Below are positions 6,320 through 13,928 of a DNA stretch of 15,353 bases, one piece after another. The position numbers were made by a program, and so were the translations under genes. Where the stretch lies: assembly GCA_964347765.1 (NCBI GenBank), contig CAYGAG010000040.1, positions 1 to 15,353 on the forward strand. The letters are read 5' to 3'. The first letter of the stretch is position 1. Each line of letters starts with the position of its first letter. The DNA is from CAYGAG01 sp964347765 (GTDB taxonomy: Archaea; Thermoproteota; Bathyarchaeia; Bathyarchaeales; Bathycorpusculaceae). The notes under the pieces were generated by a model. The model was given only the letters and a program-made list of their open reading frames with translations, ran no database searches and was not told the DNA's origin.

Positions 6320-8530
6320 TTAGGCTTCGTCTATGAACTTGCTCGGTGACGGAACCTTTGGTTGTAGGCCTCTTCTTTCGCGGATCTGTTGGATGACTTC
6401 TGCCGTAACGTTTTCTGGCGCTTTCTCCCAATGGTCAAACGTGCATTGCCAGAAGGCATGGCCTGAGGTTGCAGAACGCATATCTGCGGACAAGCCGAAC
6501 GTTTCAGCGACTGGTATGTATCCTGTGATCTTGGTGAGGGCGCCTCTCTGTTCAGAGGAGACTATTCTTCCGCGTTTCCGCGTGATCATGCTGGAGGATT
6601 CTCCCACCCATTGGGCAGAGACTGAGATTCCGATCTTGTAGATAGGTTCTAAGATGACAGGTTTCGCGGTTAGAAAAGAACCTAGTATGCCTCGGCGTAT
6701 CGCAGGCATGACCTGTGCGGGACCGCGGTGCACAGGGTCTTCATGGAGTTTCACATCCGTCAGTTTCACTTTTAGACCTCTCATAGGTTCCTCACACAAA
6801 GGCCCGGTTTCGCAAGCCCATCGAAAACCAGATAGAATCATATCTCTGACTTCTCGTAGATATTGAACACCTTTGGTTAGGTCAACGATTATGTTCCTAT
6901 GCTCTTCTATGCCCCATACGTTTCTAGCTTCTTCTGTTGGCCAATCAGCCTCGTTTTTCAGTGTAGTGCCCACTCGCTTCCGACCCATCTCCTCGGCGAT
7001 ATCGCCCTTCTCAATCATCTTTATCACTTTTTCTTCAAGGGGCTCGATCTGCACCCAGAACCTGTTATGCTTGTTTGGGCTTTTCGCCATAGCCACGACA
7101 CCGGGTTTGAGTGCGCTTTCCCTGTAAACTACTATGGGTCGGGAAGTTGTGATCTCTATTCCACCGCCGTAGTCTCTTAGGAACTTCACGGCGATCTCTA
7201 GATGGAGTTCGCCCATCCCGCTTAAGAGGTATTCACCTGTCTCCTTGTTTATCGTTGTTACCAGGTTAGGGTCTTCGATGGAAAGCCGGCTCATAGCATC
7301 CACTAGACGAGGCAGTTCTCTAGGATGTTTAGGTTCAACAGCTATCGTCACTACTGGTTCTGAAACATACTTGATCCGTTCAAACGGGAACATCGTATCC
7401 TTATGCTCAGCATCCACCAGGGTCTCTCCTGCCCTAGCCAGGTCAAGACCTAACAGGGCGGCTATGTTGCCAGCGCTGATTTCATTCACAACCTCTCTGA
7501 AGGCTCCCATATACATGGAGACCTGCTGCACACGATATCCTTTCTTGGCGTTGACTAGGTACACTTGACCACCTTCCTTCATAGACCCTGAGAAGAGGCG
7601 GCCGGTGGCAACCAATCCTGCATGAGGATCCATCTGAGCCAGAGTTATACACATGATCGTAGGGCCATTGTCGTCGCAGTTGAGCATTCCCTGCCCGATC
7701 TCTGTATCCGTCTCCCCTTTCCAGACCTTTTCTATTCTGTATTTCTGGGCATCAACTGGGTTGGGATGATTCTTCACTACCATGTCAAGTATTGCTTCGT
7801 GGAGTGGAAGCATGTCGGGAAGCTTTTGGAATTCGTCTTTCTTGTATGCATCTACAATGTCGGTGAACTTAAGATTCCTTTTTCTGGCCATGCTGAGGGT
7901 GAAGCCCCACTTGTGGAGGGCTGATCCAAAAGCAACGGTCTCCTTTGCAGGATCAACTTTCCATTTCTTCTTGGTCTCTGGCTCTCCATAAAGGTCGATA
8001 AGGTTGTTGAAGTCACGTACTATGCGGACGAACTTGCTTTGAATCTCATCCGGGGTAAGCTTCAGCTCCCGTATTAGCCGGTCTACTTTGTTTATGAAGA
8101 GGACAGGTTTCACTCTTTCTTCAAGGGCTTGACGGGTTACTGTTTCTGTTTGAACCATAACCTCCTCTACGGCGTCTACTACGACGACGGCGCCATCGAT
8201 GGCGCGCAAAGCTCTGGTCACTTTGCCGGTGAAGTCTACATGGCCCGGCGTGTCAATCAGGTTGATTATGTGGGGATGCCCTTCAGTCTCATGCAGAAGG
8301 GAGATGTTGGCTGTCTTTATGGTTATTCCTCTCTTCTGCTCTTCCTCCAAGTAGTCCAGCGCCCTGGCTTCGCCTGCTATCTTAGGTGACAGTAACCCAG
8401 CTTCAGCCAGCAATGAATCGGTCATGGTTGTTTTGCCGTGATCTATGTGGGCGATTATGCCTATGTTGCGTATGTCCTCTTTCTTGCTCATCAGCTTGAG
8501 TATATCGCCTGTTTGTCTGAATTTTGGCAT
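6320..8530 (-). CDS. fusA: Translation elongation factor 2 (EF-2)
   Basis: GTPase that drives ribosomal translocation, 736 residues, full length for archaeal EF-2. The G domain shows AHIDHGKTT (G1, 27-35), DTPGHVDF (G3, 93-100) and NKVD (G4, 147-150), with RGIT (68-71) as the G2 effector region. Domain IV carries KLHEDPVHRGPAQ, in which H601 matches the diphthamide-modified histidine of eukaryotic and archaeal EF-2. The N-terminus (MPKFRQTGDILKLM) resembles TACK-group EF-2s. ATG 8530 fits the family start. No well-spaced Shine-Dalgarno precedes it, and AT-rich TATA-like stretches lie about 26 and 50 bases upstream, so the message may be leaderless or short-leadered. The HD-hydrolase gene follows downstream and a protein kinase gene diverges upstream. 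Confidence 0.98.
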   Translation of the reverse strand: MPKFRQTGDILKLMSKKEDIRNIGIIAHIDHGKTTMTDSLLAEAGLLSPKIAGEARALDYLEEEQKRGITIKTANISLLHETEGHPHIINLIDTPGHVDFTGKVTRALRAIDGAVVVVDAVEEVMVQTETVTRQALEERVKPVLFINKVDRLIRELKLTPDEIQSKFVRIVRDFNNLIDLYGEPETKKKWKVDPAKETVAFGSALHKWGFTLSMARKRNLKFTDIVDAYKKDEFQKLPDMLPLHEAILDMVVKNHPNPVDAQKYRIEKVWKGETDTEIGQGMLNCDDNGPTIMCITLAQMDPHAGLVATGRLFSGSMKEGGQVYLVNAKKGYRVQQVSMYMGAFREVVNEISAGNIAALLGLDLARAGETLVDAEHKDTMFPFERIKYVSEPVVTIAVEPKHPRELPRLVDAMSRLSIEDPNLVTTINKETGEYLLSGMGELHLEIAVKFLRDYGGGIEITTSRPIVVYRESALKPGVVAMAKSPNKHNRFWVQIEPLEEKVIKMIEKGDIAEEMGRKRVGTTLKNEADWPTEEARNVWGIEEHRNIIVDLTKGVQYLREVRDMILSGFRWACETGPLCEEPMRGLKVKLTDVKLHEDPVHRGPAQVMPAIRRGILGSFLTAKPVILEPIYKIGISVSAQWVGESSSMITRKRGRIVSSEQRGALTKITGYIPVAETFGLSADMRSATSGHAFWQCTFDHWEKAPENVTAEVIQQIRERRGLQPKVPSPSKFIDEA

Positions 8531-8634
8531 TCCTAAACCCCGTAATGAGTTAGCATTTTAGTGCTGAGGGTTTCCTATTAACTTTACGATGTTGCCTAAA
8601 ACGTTTATTCTGGCAAGGAGAAACAGGTTAGAAA

Positions 8635-8641
8635 GAGGGTG
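8635..8641 (+). promoter_or_regulatory. Shine-Dalgarno before the kinase TTG start
   Basis: GAGGGTG lies 4 bases before TTG 8646. A TATA-like TTTATT at 8604-8609 would give transcription start near 8632, which supports TTG 8646 over ATG 8589. Confidence 0.4.
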
Positions 8642-8645
8642 TGGT

Positions 8646-9419
8646 TTGGCAGAAGCGTTCAGAATATCCATTGACCAGTTGGATAGGGAGCCCTACATGT
8701 CAATAATATGCTATCCAAGACCAAGCGAACAGGAATTTAGGACAAGACTCGAAGAGCTTCGCAAGTTGGACATAACCGAGTTGCAGTTCAAAGGAGAAAA
8801 GGAAGTTTTCAACACGCCTGTCTTGGGCAAGGGCTACGTGGGAGTGGTTGTAATAGCCGTCAGAGATGATAGAAAGGAGGCGTTGAAGATTCGGAGAGTT
8901 GATGCTGATCGTGTTCAGATGCAACATGAAGGAGAGATGTTAAAAAGGGCAAACTCTTTGTACGTGGGACCGAAACTCTTGAAAGTCGGTGAAAACTTTC
9001 TCTTGATGCAGTTCATAGATGGCCTTCTACTTCCAGCATGGCTTGAAATAAACAGAGAAAGAAAACAGGCGGCAAATCTTTTGCGTGAGGTTTTGGAACA
9101 GTGTTGGCGCCTTGACAAAGCAGGTTTAGACCATGGAGAATTAAGTCATGCTCCTAAACACATTATAATCAACCGAAACGGAAAGCCATTCATAGTAGAC
9201 TTTGAGTCCGCCAGCGAAGATCGGCGGCCGTCCAACGTGACCTCCATCTGCCAGTTTCTATTCATCGGAGGTGCGGTTGCAGAAGAAGTTGCCGAAATAT
9301 TGGGTAGAGTAGATAAGGAGACACTTATTGATGCGCTGAGAGATTACAAGAAGTATGGAACTCGTGAGGGTTTCAAGAGAGTTTTGGAAGTCTGCAACAT
9401 CTCAGACAATGTATCTTAG
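8646..9419 (+). CDS. Atypical Ser/Thr protein kinase (COG2112-like, RIO/Bud32-related fold)
   Basis: Small archaeal protein kinase-like protein, 257 residues from TTG 8646; ATG 8589 (276 residues) and ATG 8697 (240 residues) are alternatives. Kinase elements in order: glycine loop LGKGYVGVV (60-68), ATP-anchoring K81 in EALKIRR, candidate helix-C glutamate E95, hinge region LLMQFIDG (119-126), catalytic loop DHGELSHAPKHIIIN (162-176), and metal-binding D185 in IVDFESAS. The usual catalytic aspartate of HGDL is glutamate (E165) and the usual asparagine position appears to be histidine (H172). I recall HGELS...KH and IDFESAS as features of the COG2112 family, so this may be normal for the group. 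Divergent from EF-2 with a shared 115-base upstream region. The substrate is unknown. Confidence 0.75.
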   Translation: MAEAFRISIDQLDREPYMSIICYPRPSEQEFRTRLEELRKLDITELQFKGEKEVFNTPVLGKGYVGVVVIAVRDDRKEALKIRRVDADRVQMQHEGEMLKRANSLYVGPKLLKVGENFLLMQFIDGLLLPAWLEINRERKQAANLLREVLEQCWRLDKAGLDHGELSHAPKHIIINRNGKPFIVDFESASEDRRPSNVTSICQFLFIGGAVAEEVAEILGRVDKETLIDALRDYKKYGTREGFKRVLEVCNISDNVS

Positions 9420-9587
9420 TTCTGGACTAACGTCTTTTCTGTATTGCTTGAACGTGTTGATCTTCAATTCCCTCGTAATGGGAGAGGGATCAAGCCACAT
9501 CTCCACTTGAAATTGTCTGGCCACCCTTCTTCTATCATGAAGTAAGGGAATGAAATCTACAAAGAGCCATCTGAAAGACTCAGCCAA
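9402..9587 (-). CDS. Possible small protein or gene remnant, unassigned
   Basis: A 61-codon frame that I do not recognise. It starts at TTG 9587 with GGAG at 9595-9598 (7-base spacing) and overlaps the end of the convergent kinase gene by 18 bases. The frame stays open 24 codons further upstream, to a TAG at 9660-9662, and the extension (GYKKSTNDYSWRRE) also reads like protein. The product is basic and rich in aromatics (SFRWLFVDFIPLL, then Arg-rich DRRRVARQ, ending QYRKDVSPELRYIV). Nothing marks a known fold. It could be a true small protein, the C-terminal relic of a longer gene, or chance. It fills most of what would otherwise be a 326-base gap between genes. Confidence 0.3.
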   Translation of the reverse strand: MAESFRWLFVDFIPLLHDRRRVARQFQVEMWLDPSPITRELKINTFKQYRKDVSPELRYIV

Positions 9588-9708
9588 CTCCCTTCTCCAA
9601 GAATAATCATTCGTGCTTTTCTTATAACCATGTATGTAAGAACTGGATAGAGGACGCCTCTAGAACTTAAATCACTTAGGATGTTTTACAGTGGATTGTG
9701 AAAAAGAC

Positions 9709-9714
9709 TTAAAA
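9709..9714 (+). promoter_or_regulatory. TATA-like box of purP
   Basis: TTAAAA, preceded by the purine-rich AAAAAGAC. Transcription would start near 9737, 9 bases before GTG 9746 and 18 before ATG 9755. The stretch 9588-9708 otherwise shows only the upstream extension of the minus-strand small frame and no clear RNA structure. Confidence 0.4.
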
Positions 9715-9754
9715 TCTTGGACACTAGATTCCTTAGCTAAAACTTGTGATCTGT

Positions 9755-11188
9755 ATGACAATTGATAGAGAAGAAATGCGGGAAATCGTTGAGAAATACA
9801 AGGAACCAATTGGGCTGAACTTGGGATCTCACTCAGCCTTAGATGCTTGGGGAGGCCAACGGAACTATGGTCTGAGAAGCATAATCTATACTACTCCTAG
9901 TAGGGCGAGAATCTACCTGCAAAATCCTATGGTTGGCAAGGTTGGCGAATCTGTAGAGGATCTGCCGAGCCTTGTGAAAAGGAATCTTCGGGTTGTAAGC
10001 GATTCGAAGGATATCAGGAAGGATGGTGATTGGAGAAGTATCATACTGATTCTTGAGAAGTATTCGGACATTGTTAGGCATGTTGACGAACTAGTTGATT
10101 TGGAGTGTCTGCAGATTCCGAATAGGGCTTTCTCAGTCTACGTGGGAGGAGATGAATATTGCAGTGTGATCGAAAATGACTTTGCAGTTCCTATAGTCGG
10201 TTCGAGAATGCTTTTGAAAATTGAGAACAGAGGAGAGATTGAAAGGGACTATTACTGGTTCGCAGAACAAGCGAACATACCCTACCCAAAATCTTACGAT
10301 TACGAAGCCCATGAAGGAGGATTGAGGTTTAAGGAACCTGTAGATGAACCGATGGTTCTGAAGGCGGAACACGCGCATAGAGCTTTTGAGAGAGAGTTCA
10401 TATTCGCTGCTGATTCGCAACATCTAGAAGAAAAGGTCGCGAAGGAGGTTGAGGCAGGGAACATAGATAGAGAGGGGTTGGAAAACGGTCGTGTAGAGCA
10501 GATTGTGTTAGGACCCCACGCTAACTTCAACTTTTTCTTCTCGCCTCTGGATGCGATGAGTGAATGGGGAGATGTGGATGATTACTTCGCAAAGTTGTAC
10601 AACGCGGGAATTGAAGAAGCAAGGATGTGCTTGGCCAACCAGTTTCTCTCAATAGATGAGAGGAGAGAAACGATTTTGGATGGTTTGAAAAGGCTGCCAA
10701 ATGATGTTCAAGAGAGGCTGAGGAAGATTCCGTCCTTTGAGGTTACAGCTCATGCGGTGTTAAGTCTCAGAGAATCTCTACTGAAGGATGTCCACAGGTA
10801 TGCTGATCGTTTCATGCTTGCATGCAAGGAGCATGGTCCTCCAGGGATAATAGGAGCCTGGTGTCTACAGACACTGATCACTTGGGATCGCGTCTCAAAG
10901 TATGAGCTCAAGCCAGCGGCCAAGCTTGATTTCACAAGCGGCACAGAAGCAAAGACAGCAACAGATTATGGACTGTATGATGTGCCAGAAGAGAGGAACC
11001 CGTATATGCATATCCCAGTGACTCAGGACATCGCCCTGCGACACGGGGGAGGTACAAACGTACACATGGGAATAGGATCTCAATATGCAAATGCCAAGTA
11101 TAAGAAAACTATGAGTATGGGAGACCGTATAGCTCTAGAGATCAGAAGAGCTTGGAAAGCAGATCGACTGAAGGAGATCGTCACCTAG
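9755..11188 (+). CDS. purP: PurP-family FAICAR synthetase-like ATP-grasp ligase, long form
   Basis: PurP makes FAICAR from AICAR, formate and ATP, replacing the folate-dependent PurH step in many archaea. Family landmarks, numbered from ATG 9755: LNLGSHSALD (21-30), a VPIVGSR segment (145-151), GPHANFNFFFSPL (253-265), GPPGIIGAWCLQ (361-372), and near the end GGGTNVHMGIGSQY (431-444) followed by MSMGDRIALEIRRA (453-466). The protein has 477 residues against about 360 for well-known PurP, so it carries extra sequence, apparently spread through the middle. GTG 9746, three codons earlier, is an alternative start. It faces purC and purE, which supports a purine role, but the divergent length leaves open a related ligase reaction. 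Its TAG overlaps the purC stop on the other strand. Confidence 0.85.
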   Translation: MTIDREEMREIVEKYKEPIGLNLGSHSALDAWGGQRNYGLRSIIYTTPSRARIYLQNPMVGKVGESVEDLPSLVKRNLRVVSDSKDIRKDGDWRSIILILEKYSDIVRHVDELVDLECLQIPNRAFSVYVGGDEYCSVIENDFAVPIVGSRMLLKIENRGEIERDYYWFAEQANIPYPKSYDYEAHEGGLRFKEPVDEPMVLKAEHAHRAFEREFIFAADSQHLEEKVAKEVEAGNIDREGLENGRVEQIVLGPHANFNFFFSPLDAMSEWGDVDDYFAKLYNAGIEEARMCLANQFLSIDERRETILDGLKRLPNDVQERLRKIPSFEVTAHAVLSLRESLLKDVHRYADRFMLACKEHGPPGIIGAWCLQTLITWDRVSKYELKPAAKLDFTSGTEAKTATDYGLYDVPEERNPYMHIPVTQDIALRHGGGTNVHMGIGSQYANAKYKKTMSMGDRIALEIRRAWKADRLKEIVT

Positions 11189-12249
11189 TCTCCACTTTTA
11201 TAGCTTCCATATTTTCTCATGGCTTCATCGAAGTCGGAGACGTCAAACAGTTCTTGACTTGTGAGTCTGTTTGCTGCAGCCATGTAGATCTCACTTATTA
11301 TGTTCCTTAAGGTTGGATCAAGCCTCGGTGGGCTGTGTGGACAGAGTCTTCTCCAGTCCTTGACTCCTTCTTCTTCGGCTCTTATCTTTGCCTTTTCTAC
11401 AGCTGTATACCAGTCTGTTCTTCTGTAGAATTTTCTAGCCAGTTCTTTGCTGACATGTAGCCCGCCATATGTGAATCTGCATTCGTCAAGAGTTCCGATT
11501 ACGTCGACGACCATGAGTCTCCGTTGAGGGTTGAAAGCTAACTCGATTTTGCCATCCTCGTTCTTGAAGCCTGCGTTCGCGGCTACATCTGTTATTACGT
11601 TGTCGACTTCCAAAAGCACGCTTTTGACGTCTTTTACTTCCTGGTCTATCAAGCCTGCAATTCTTTCGGCTTCCTTCCATGAGACATATCTGTCTTTCTC
11701 TTCAAGTTTTGTGCTGACGTCGAAGATCGGTTTGGAAAGCCATTCGCCGGGCGTGGGATGATGATCCAGCCCCAGCTCTTCGATTGTGGTTGAGCCGCGT
11801 TCTAGCCTTTTGAATACGGAAGAGCCTTCGGGCAAACCGTTTCTATATACTACTTCGAGAGGAATCAAGTAGTTGCTCAACTCTGTTGTGAACATGCTAT
11901 AGTCATATCTTAGGCTGCCATGCTCCACCCGAGCTTGAGGTCTGATCACGTTGACCAAGTCGAGTTCCATGATGTTTGTTGGTTGATCCAGCTCCTTCAG
12001 CCTCACCAGTTCATCGTCTTGGTTGACAAGGCCTCTGTAGTGAGTGTTTATGTCTCTTGAGAGAAGTTTTTCGAAGCAATAGGCGCCCATCATGCAGAGG
12101 GCGGATCCTTTGTGCTCGATTCTGTCAGGCATTGCACCCCAGTCGAAGACTGAGTATCGGTCAGAAAAATGGAATCTTCCGATACCCATCATGTCTTTTC
12201 TGGGTTTCTTGATGATCTCTAGATCCTTTACGCTGCCCATAGGGTTCAC
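11185..12249 (-). CDS. purC: SAICAR synthetase, long archaeal form
   Basis: Phosphoribosylaminoimidazole-succinocarboxamide synthase joins aspartate to CAIR using ATP. Motifs: GSVKDLEI (5-12, equivalent to the usual GKTKDVY), FHFSDRYSVFDWG (26-38), EHKGSA (45-50), INTHYRG (67-73), PLEVVYRNGLPEGSSVFKRL, STKLEEKDR, and VVDVIGTLDECRF, equivalent to the usual DE-TPDSSRF strand. With 354 residues it is over 100 longer than typical bacterial PurC (about 240). GTG 12249 overlaps the purE stop (GTGA), implying translational coupling; ATG 12240, three codons on, is an alternative. It acts directly after PurE in the pathway. Confidence 0.87.
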   Translation of the reverse strand: MNPMGSVKDLEIIKKPRKDMMGIGRFHFSDRYSVFDWGAMPDRIEHKGSALCMMGAYCFEKLLSRDINTHYRGLVNQDDELVRLKELDQPTNIMELDLVNVIRPQARVEHGSLRYDYSMFTTELSNYLIPLEVVYRNGLPEGSSVFKRLERGSTTIEELGLDHHPTPGEWLSKPIFDVSTKLEEKDRYVSWKEAERIAGLIDQEVKDVKSVLLEVDNVITDVAANAGFKNEDGKIELAFNPQRRLMVVDVIGTLDECRFTYGGLHVSKELARKFYRRTDWYTAVEKAKIRAEEEGVKDWRRLCPHSPPRLDPTLRNIISEIYMAAANRLTSQELFDVSDFDEAMRKYGSYKSGD

Positions 12250-12728
12250 AGTTTCGTCTTTTCGACTGATCTGTCAGCCTTTTCTATCTGTTCTCTCTTT
12301 GACATCTGATACTGTTGAAGTTTGTTCGCAAGTTCTTGATCTTCTAGGGCCAGGATCTTTGCGGCAGCAATCGCGGCTGCTTCTGGCTCTATGGTTGCGA
12401 GCAGGCCTATTCCGCTTGGAACTCTGAGAGTGGAATATATGTCGACGCCGCCGAATCTCTCTGAGTATGGGGGACAGGCAATGACTGGCTTTGTCGTGTT
12501 GGCATCAACAAAGGCGCTTAATGCGTTGGACCTGCCTGCAACAGTGATGTAGATGATCTTCTCCTTCTCATATTCTTTCAGGATCTTCAGAACTTTCTCA
12601 GGAGTCTTGTGGGCAGAAGCTACTCTGAACTGGCAGTCCAGCTTGAAAGTCTTCAAGTGGTTGGCTATCTCGCGAGAAAAATCCAGATCCTTTTTGGATC
12701 CCATTATCAGGACAATCTTGTTCTTCAT
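12246..12728 (-). CDS. purE: Class II PurE, AIR carboxylase
   Basis: A 160-residue PurE. The N-terminus LIMGSKKDLDF and SAHKTPEKV (43-51) are the nucleotide-binding motifs. The sequence VAGRSNALSA, then PVIACPP, then TLRVPSGIG follows animal AIR carboxylase (VAGRSNGLGP, PVISCPP, SLRLPSGLG) and not the GGAAHLPGM signature of bacterial class I PurE. Class II enzymes carboxylate AIR to CAIR directly with CO2 and need no PurK; no purK is seen here. ATG 12728 is chosen; a GTG five codons upstream (12743) is possible. It overlaps purC by 4 bases. In animals the same two activities are fused in one protein (PAICS). Confidence 0.92.
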   Translation of the reverse strand: MKNKIVLIMGSKKDLDFSREIANHLKTFKLDCQFRVASAHKTPEKVLKILKEYEKEKIIYITVAGRSNALSAFVDANTTKPVIACPPYSERFGGVDIYSTLRVPSGIGLLATIEPEAAAIAAAKILALEDQELANKLQQYQMSKREQIEKADRSVEKTKL

Positions 12729-12777
12729 GAAGCCACAACACACCGTACTAGATATTGCTACAGAACCGTTGATGCAC

Positions 12778-12785
12778 TATTAAAT
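12778..12785 (-). promoter_or_regulatory. TATA-like box of purE-purC
   Basis: ATTTAATA on the minus strand. Start of transcription would fall near 12755, giving a leader of about 27 bases before ATG 12728. The 132-base space between purE and the divergent endonuclease IV gene holds no other clear signal. Confidence 0.4.
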
Positions 12786-12860
12786 TTTTCAAGGAAGAAG
12801 ACTCTAATGATTAGGAGTGTTAGAGATTTCTAGCATGAAACTTGATCGGAATGGACGGGG

Positions 12861-13706
12861 ATGGAACTTAAGCTTGGGCTTCACCTCTCGATTGCAGGAT
12901 CAATAGATGAAGTAGTTGATAGAGCTGTCATAAGAGACTGCAATACGTTCCAGATGTTTTCCAGGAATCCCCGAGGATGGAAAGCGAAGAGTCTTGGCTT
13001 GGAAGAGGTTGAGAGTTTCAAGAGGAAATTGGTGAAGAGTGGGATAGGACCTGTTTTCATTCATACACCTTATCTGTTGAATCTTGCCTCTCCGAAGAAG
13101 AGTGTCTATTTCAAGTCAGTGAAGGCTCTTAAAGAGGAGTTGTGCAGAGCCAGCAGTCTGGGGGTCCCTTATATTGTGACTCATCTCGGGAGCCATCTAG
13201 GGCACGGAAGAACCGTTGGTTTCAAGAGGATTGTCAGGGCAATCAATGATTCCTTGGCGGCTGTGGATGACAGCGTTGTGCTTCTTCTGGAGAATACTGC
13301 CGGGACAAGGAATAGCATGGGATCTTCATTCGAAGATATCGAGTACATTTGTTCCGGGATTGAGGATAGGCAGCGTGTTGGCGTGTGCTTTGACACGTCT
13401 CATGCTTATGCAGCGGGGTATGACTTGGTCTCCTGGAACGCAGTAGAGAATACATTGGAGAGATTTGATGACACAATTGGGTTTGGAAACCTTAAGCTTG
13501 TTCATCTGAACGATTCTAAGGCGGGGCAGGGATCCGGAGTTGATAGACATGAACATATTGGAATGGGAAGAATCGGGGAAAAGGGGTTCAGGAATATTCT
13601 GAAGAGCAGACTCAGAGAGCTTCCCCTAATCCTTGAAACGCCTATAGATGAACGGAGAACTGACACGGAAAACCTGAGAAAAGTGAGGGAACTCGCGGCA
13701 GCCTGA
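12861..13706 (+). CDS. nfo: Endonuclease IV (AP endonuclease)
   Basis: Cleaves DNA 5' of abasic sites in base excision repair; TIM-barrel, three-zinc enzyme of 281 residues, normal family length. All nine zinc ligands known from E. coli Nfo have counterparts: H68 in FIHTPY, H108 in VTHLGSH, E144 in LLENTAG, D178 and H181 in CFDTSHAYAAG, H215 in VHLNDSK, D228 and H230 in VDRHEHIGMG, and E259 in ILETP. ATG 12861 opens on the family N-terminus (LGLHLSIAGS). No strong Shine-Dalgarno precedes it. It is divergent from purE and functionally unrelated to it. Confidence 0.97.
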   Translation: MELKLGLHLSIAGSIDEVVDRAVIRDCNTFQMFSRNPRGWKAKSLGLEEVESFKRKLVKSGIGPVFIHTPYLLNLASPKKSVYFKSVKALKEELCRASSLGVPYIVTHLGSHLGHGRTVGFKRIVRAINDSLAAVDDSVVLLLENTAGTRNSMGSSFEDIEYICSGIEDRQRVGVCFDTSHAYAAGYDLVSWNAVENTLERFDDTIGFGNLKLVHLNDSKAGQGSGVDRHEHIGMGRIGEKGFRNILKSRLRELPLILETPIDERRTDTENLRKVRELAAA

Positions 13707-13881
13707 ATCTTCTGACTCCTCTGTCATGGCGCATTCAATTCGTCTAAAACTGCGAGCCAGTACGGACTCAAACTGTGGGTCACCTATATTCCTATTGATG
13801 ATTTCTGTCTTTACCTGTCAGAAGGCTCGTAGCGGAGACTGCCGGAAGGACTTGGTTGATTGAAGCTGTGAGCTAGATAGT

Positions 13882-13889
13882 CTTAATAA
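13882..13889 (+). promoter_or_regulatory. TATA-like box of the M29 aminopeptidase gene
   Basis: CTTAATAA. Predicted transcription start near 13911 leaves an 18-base leader that contains the GAGG Shine-Dalgarno (13917-13920) and ATG 13929. Confidence 0.5.
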
Positions 13890-13928
13890 GCGTGAAAATG
13901 CTTGTTTTGGTTTATTGAGGATTTAGTT

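Noticed and set aside
6276..6431. N-terminal extension of the HD protein to 6431
   Set aside because: It overlaps the EF-2 3' end and reads as basic low-complexity residues. AGGAG plus TTG at 6275 fits the family length.
9402..9662. Resemblance of the small minus-strand frame to the C-terminal part of Cas1 (ELAESFRWLFVD)
   Set aside because: Only one short segment is reminiscent. The rest does not follow Cas1, and no other CRISPR component is present.
13790..13860. Possible C/D box RNA in the spacer (TTGATGA near 13795)
   Set aside because: The box C match is imperfect, and no D box or terminal stem sits at the right spacing.
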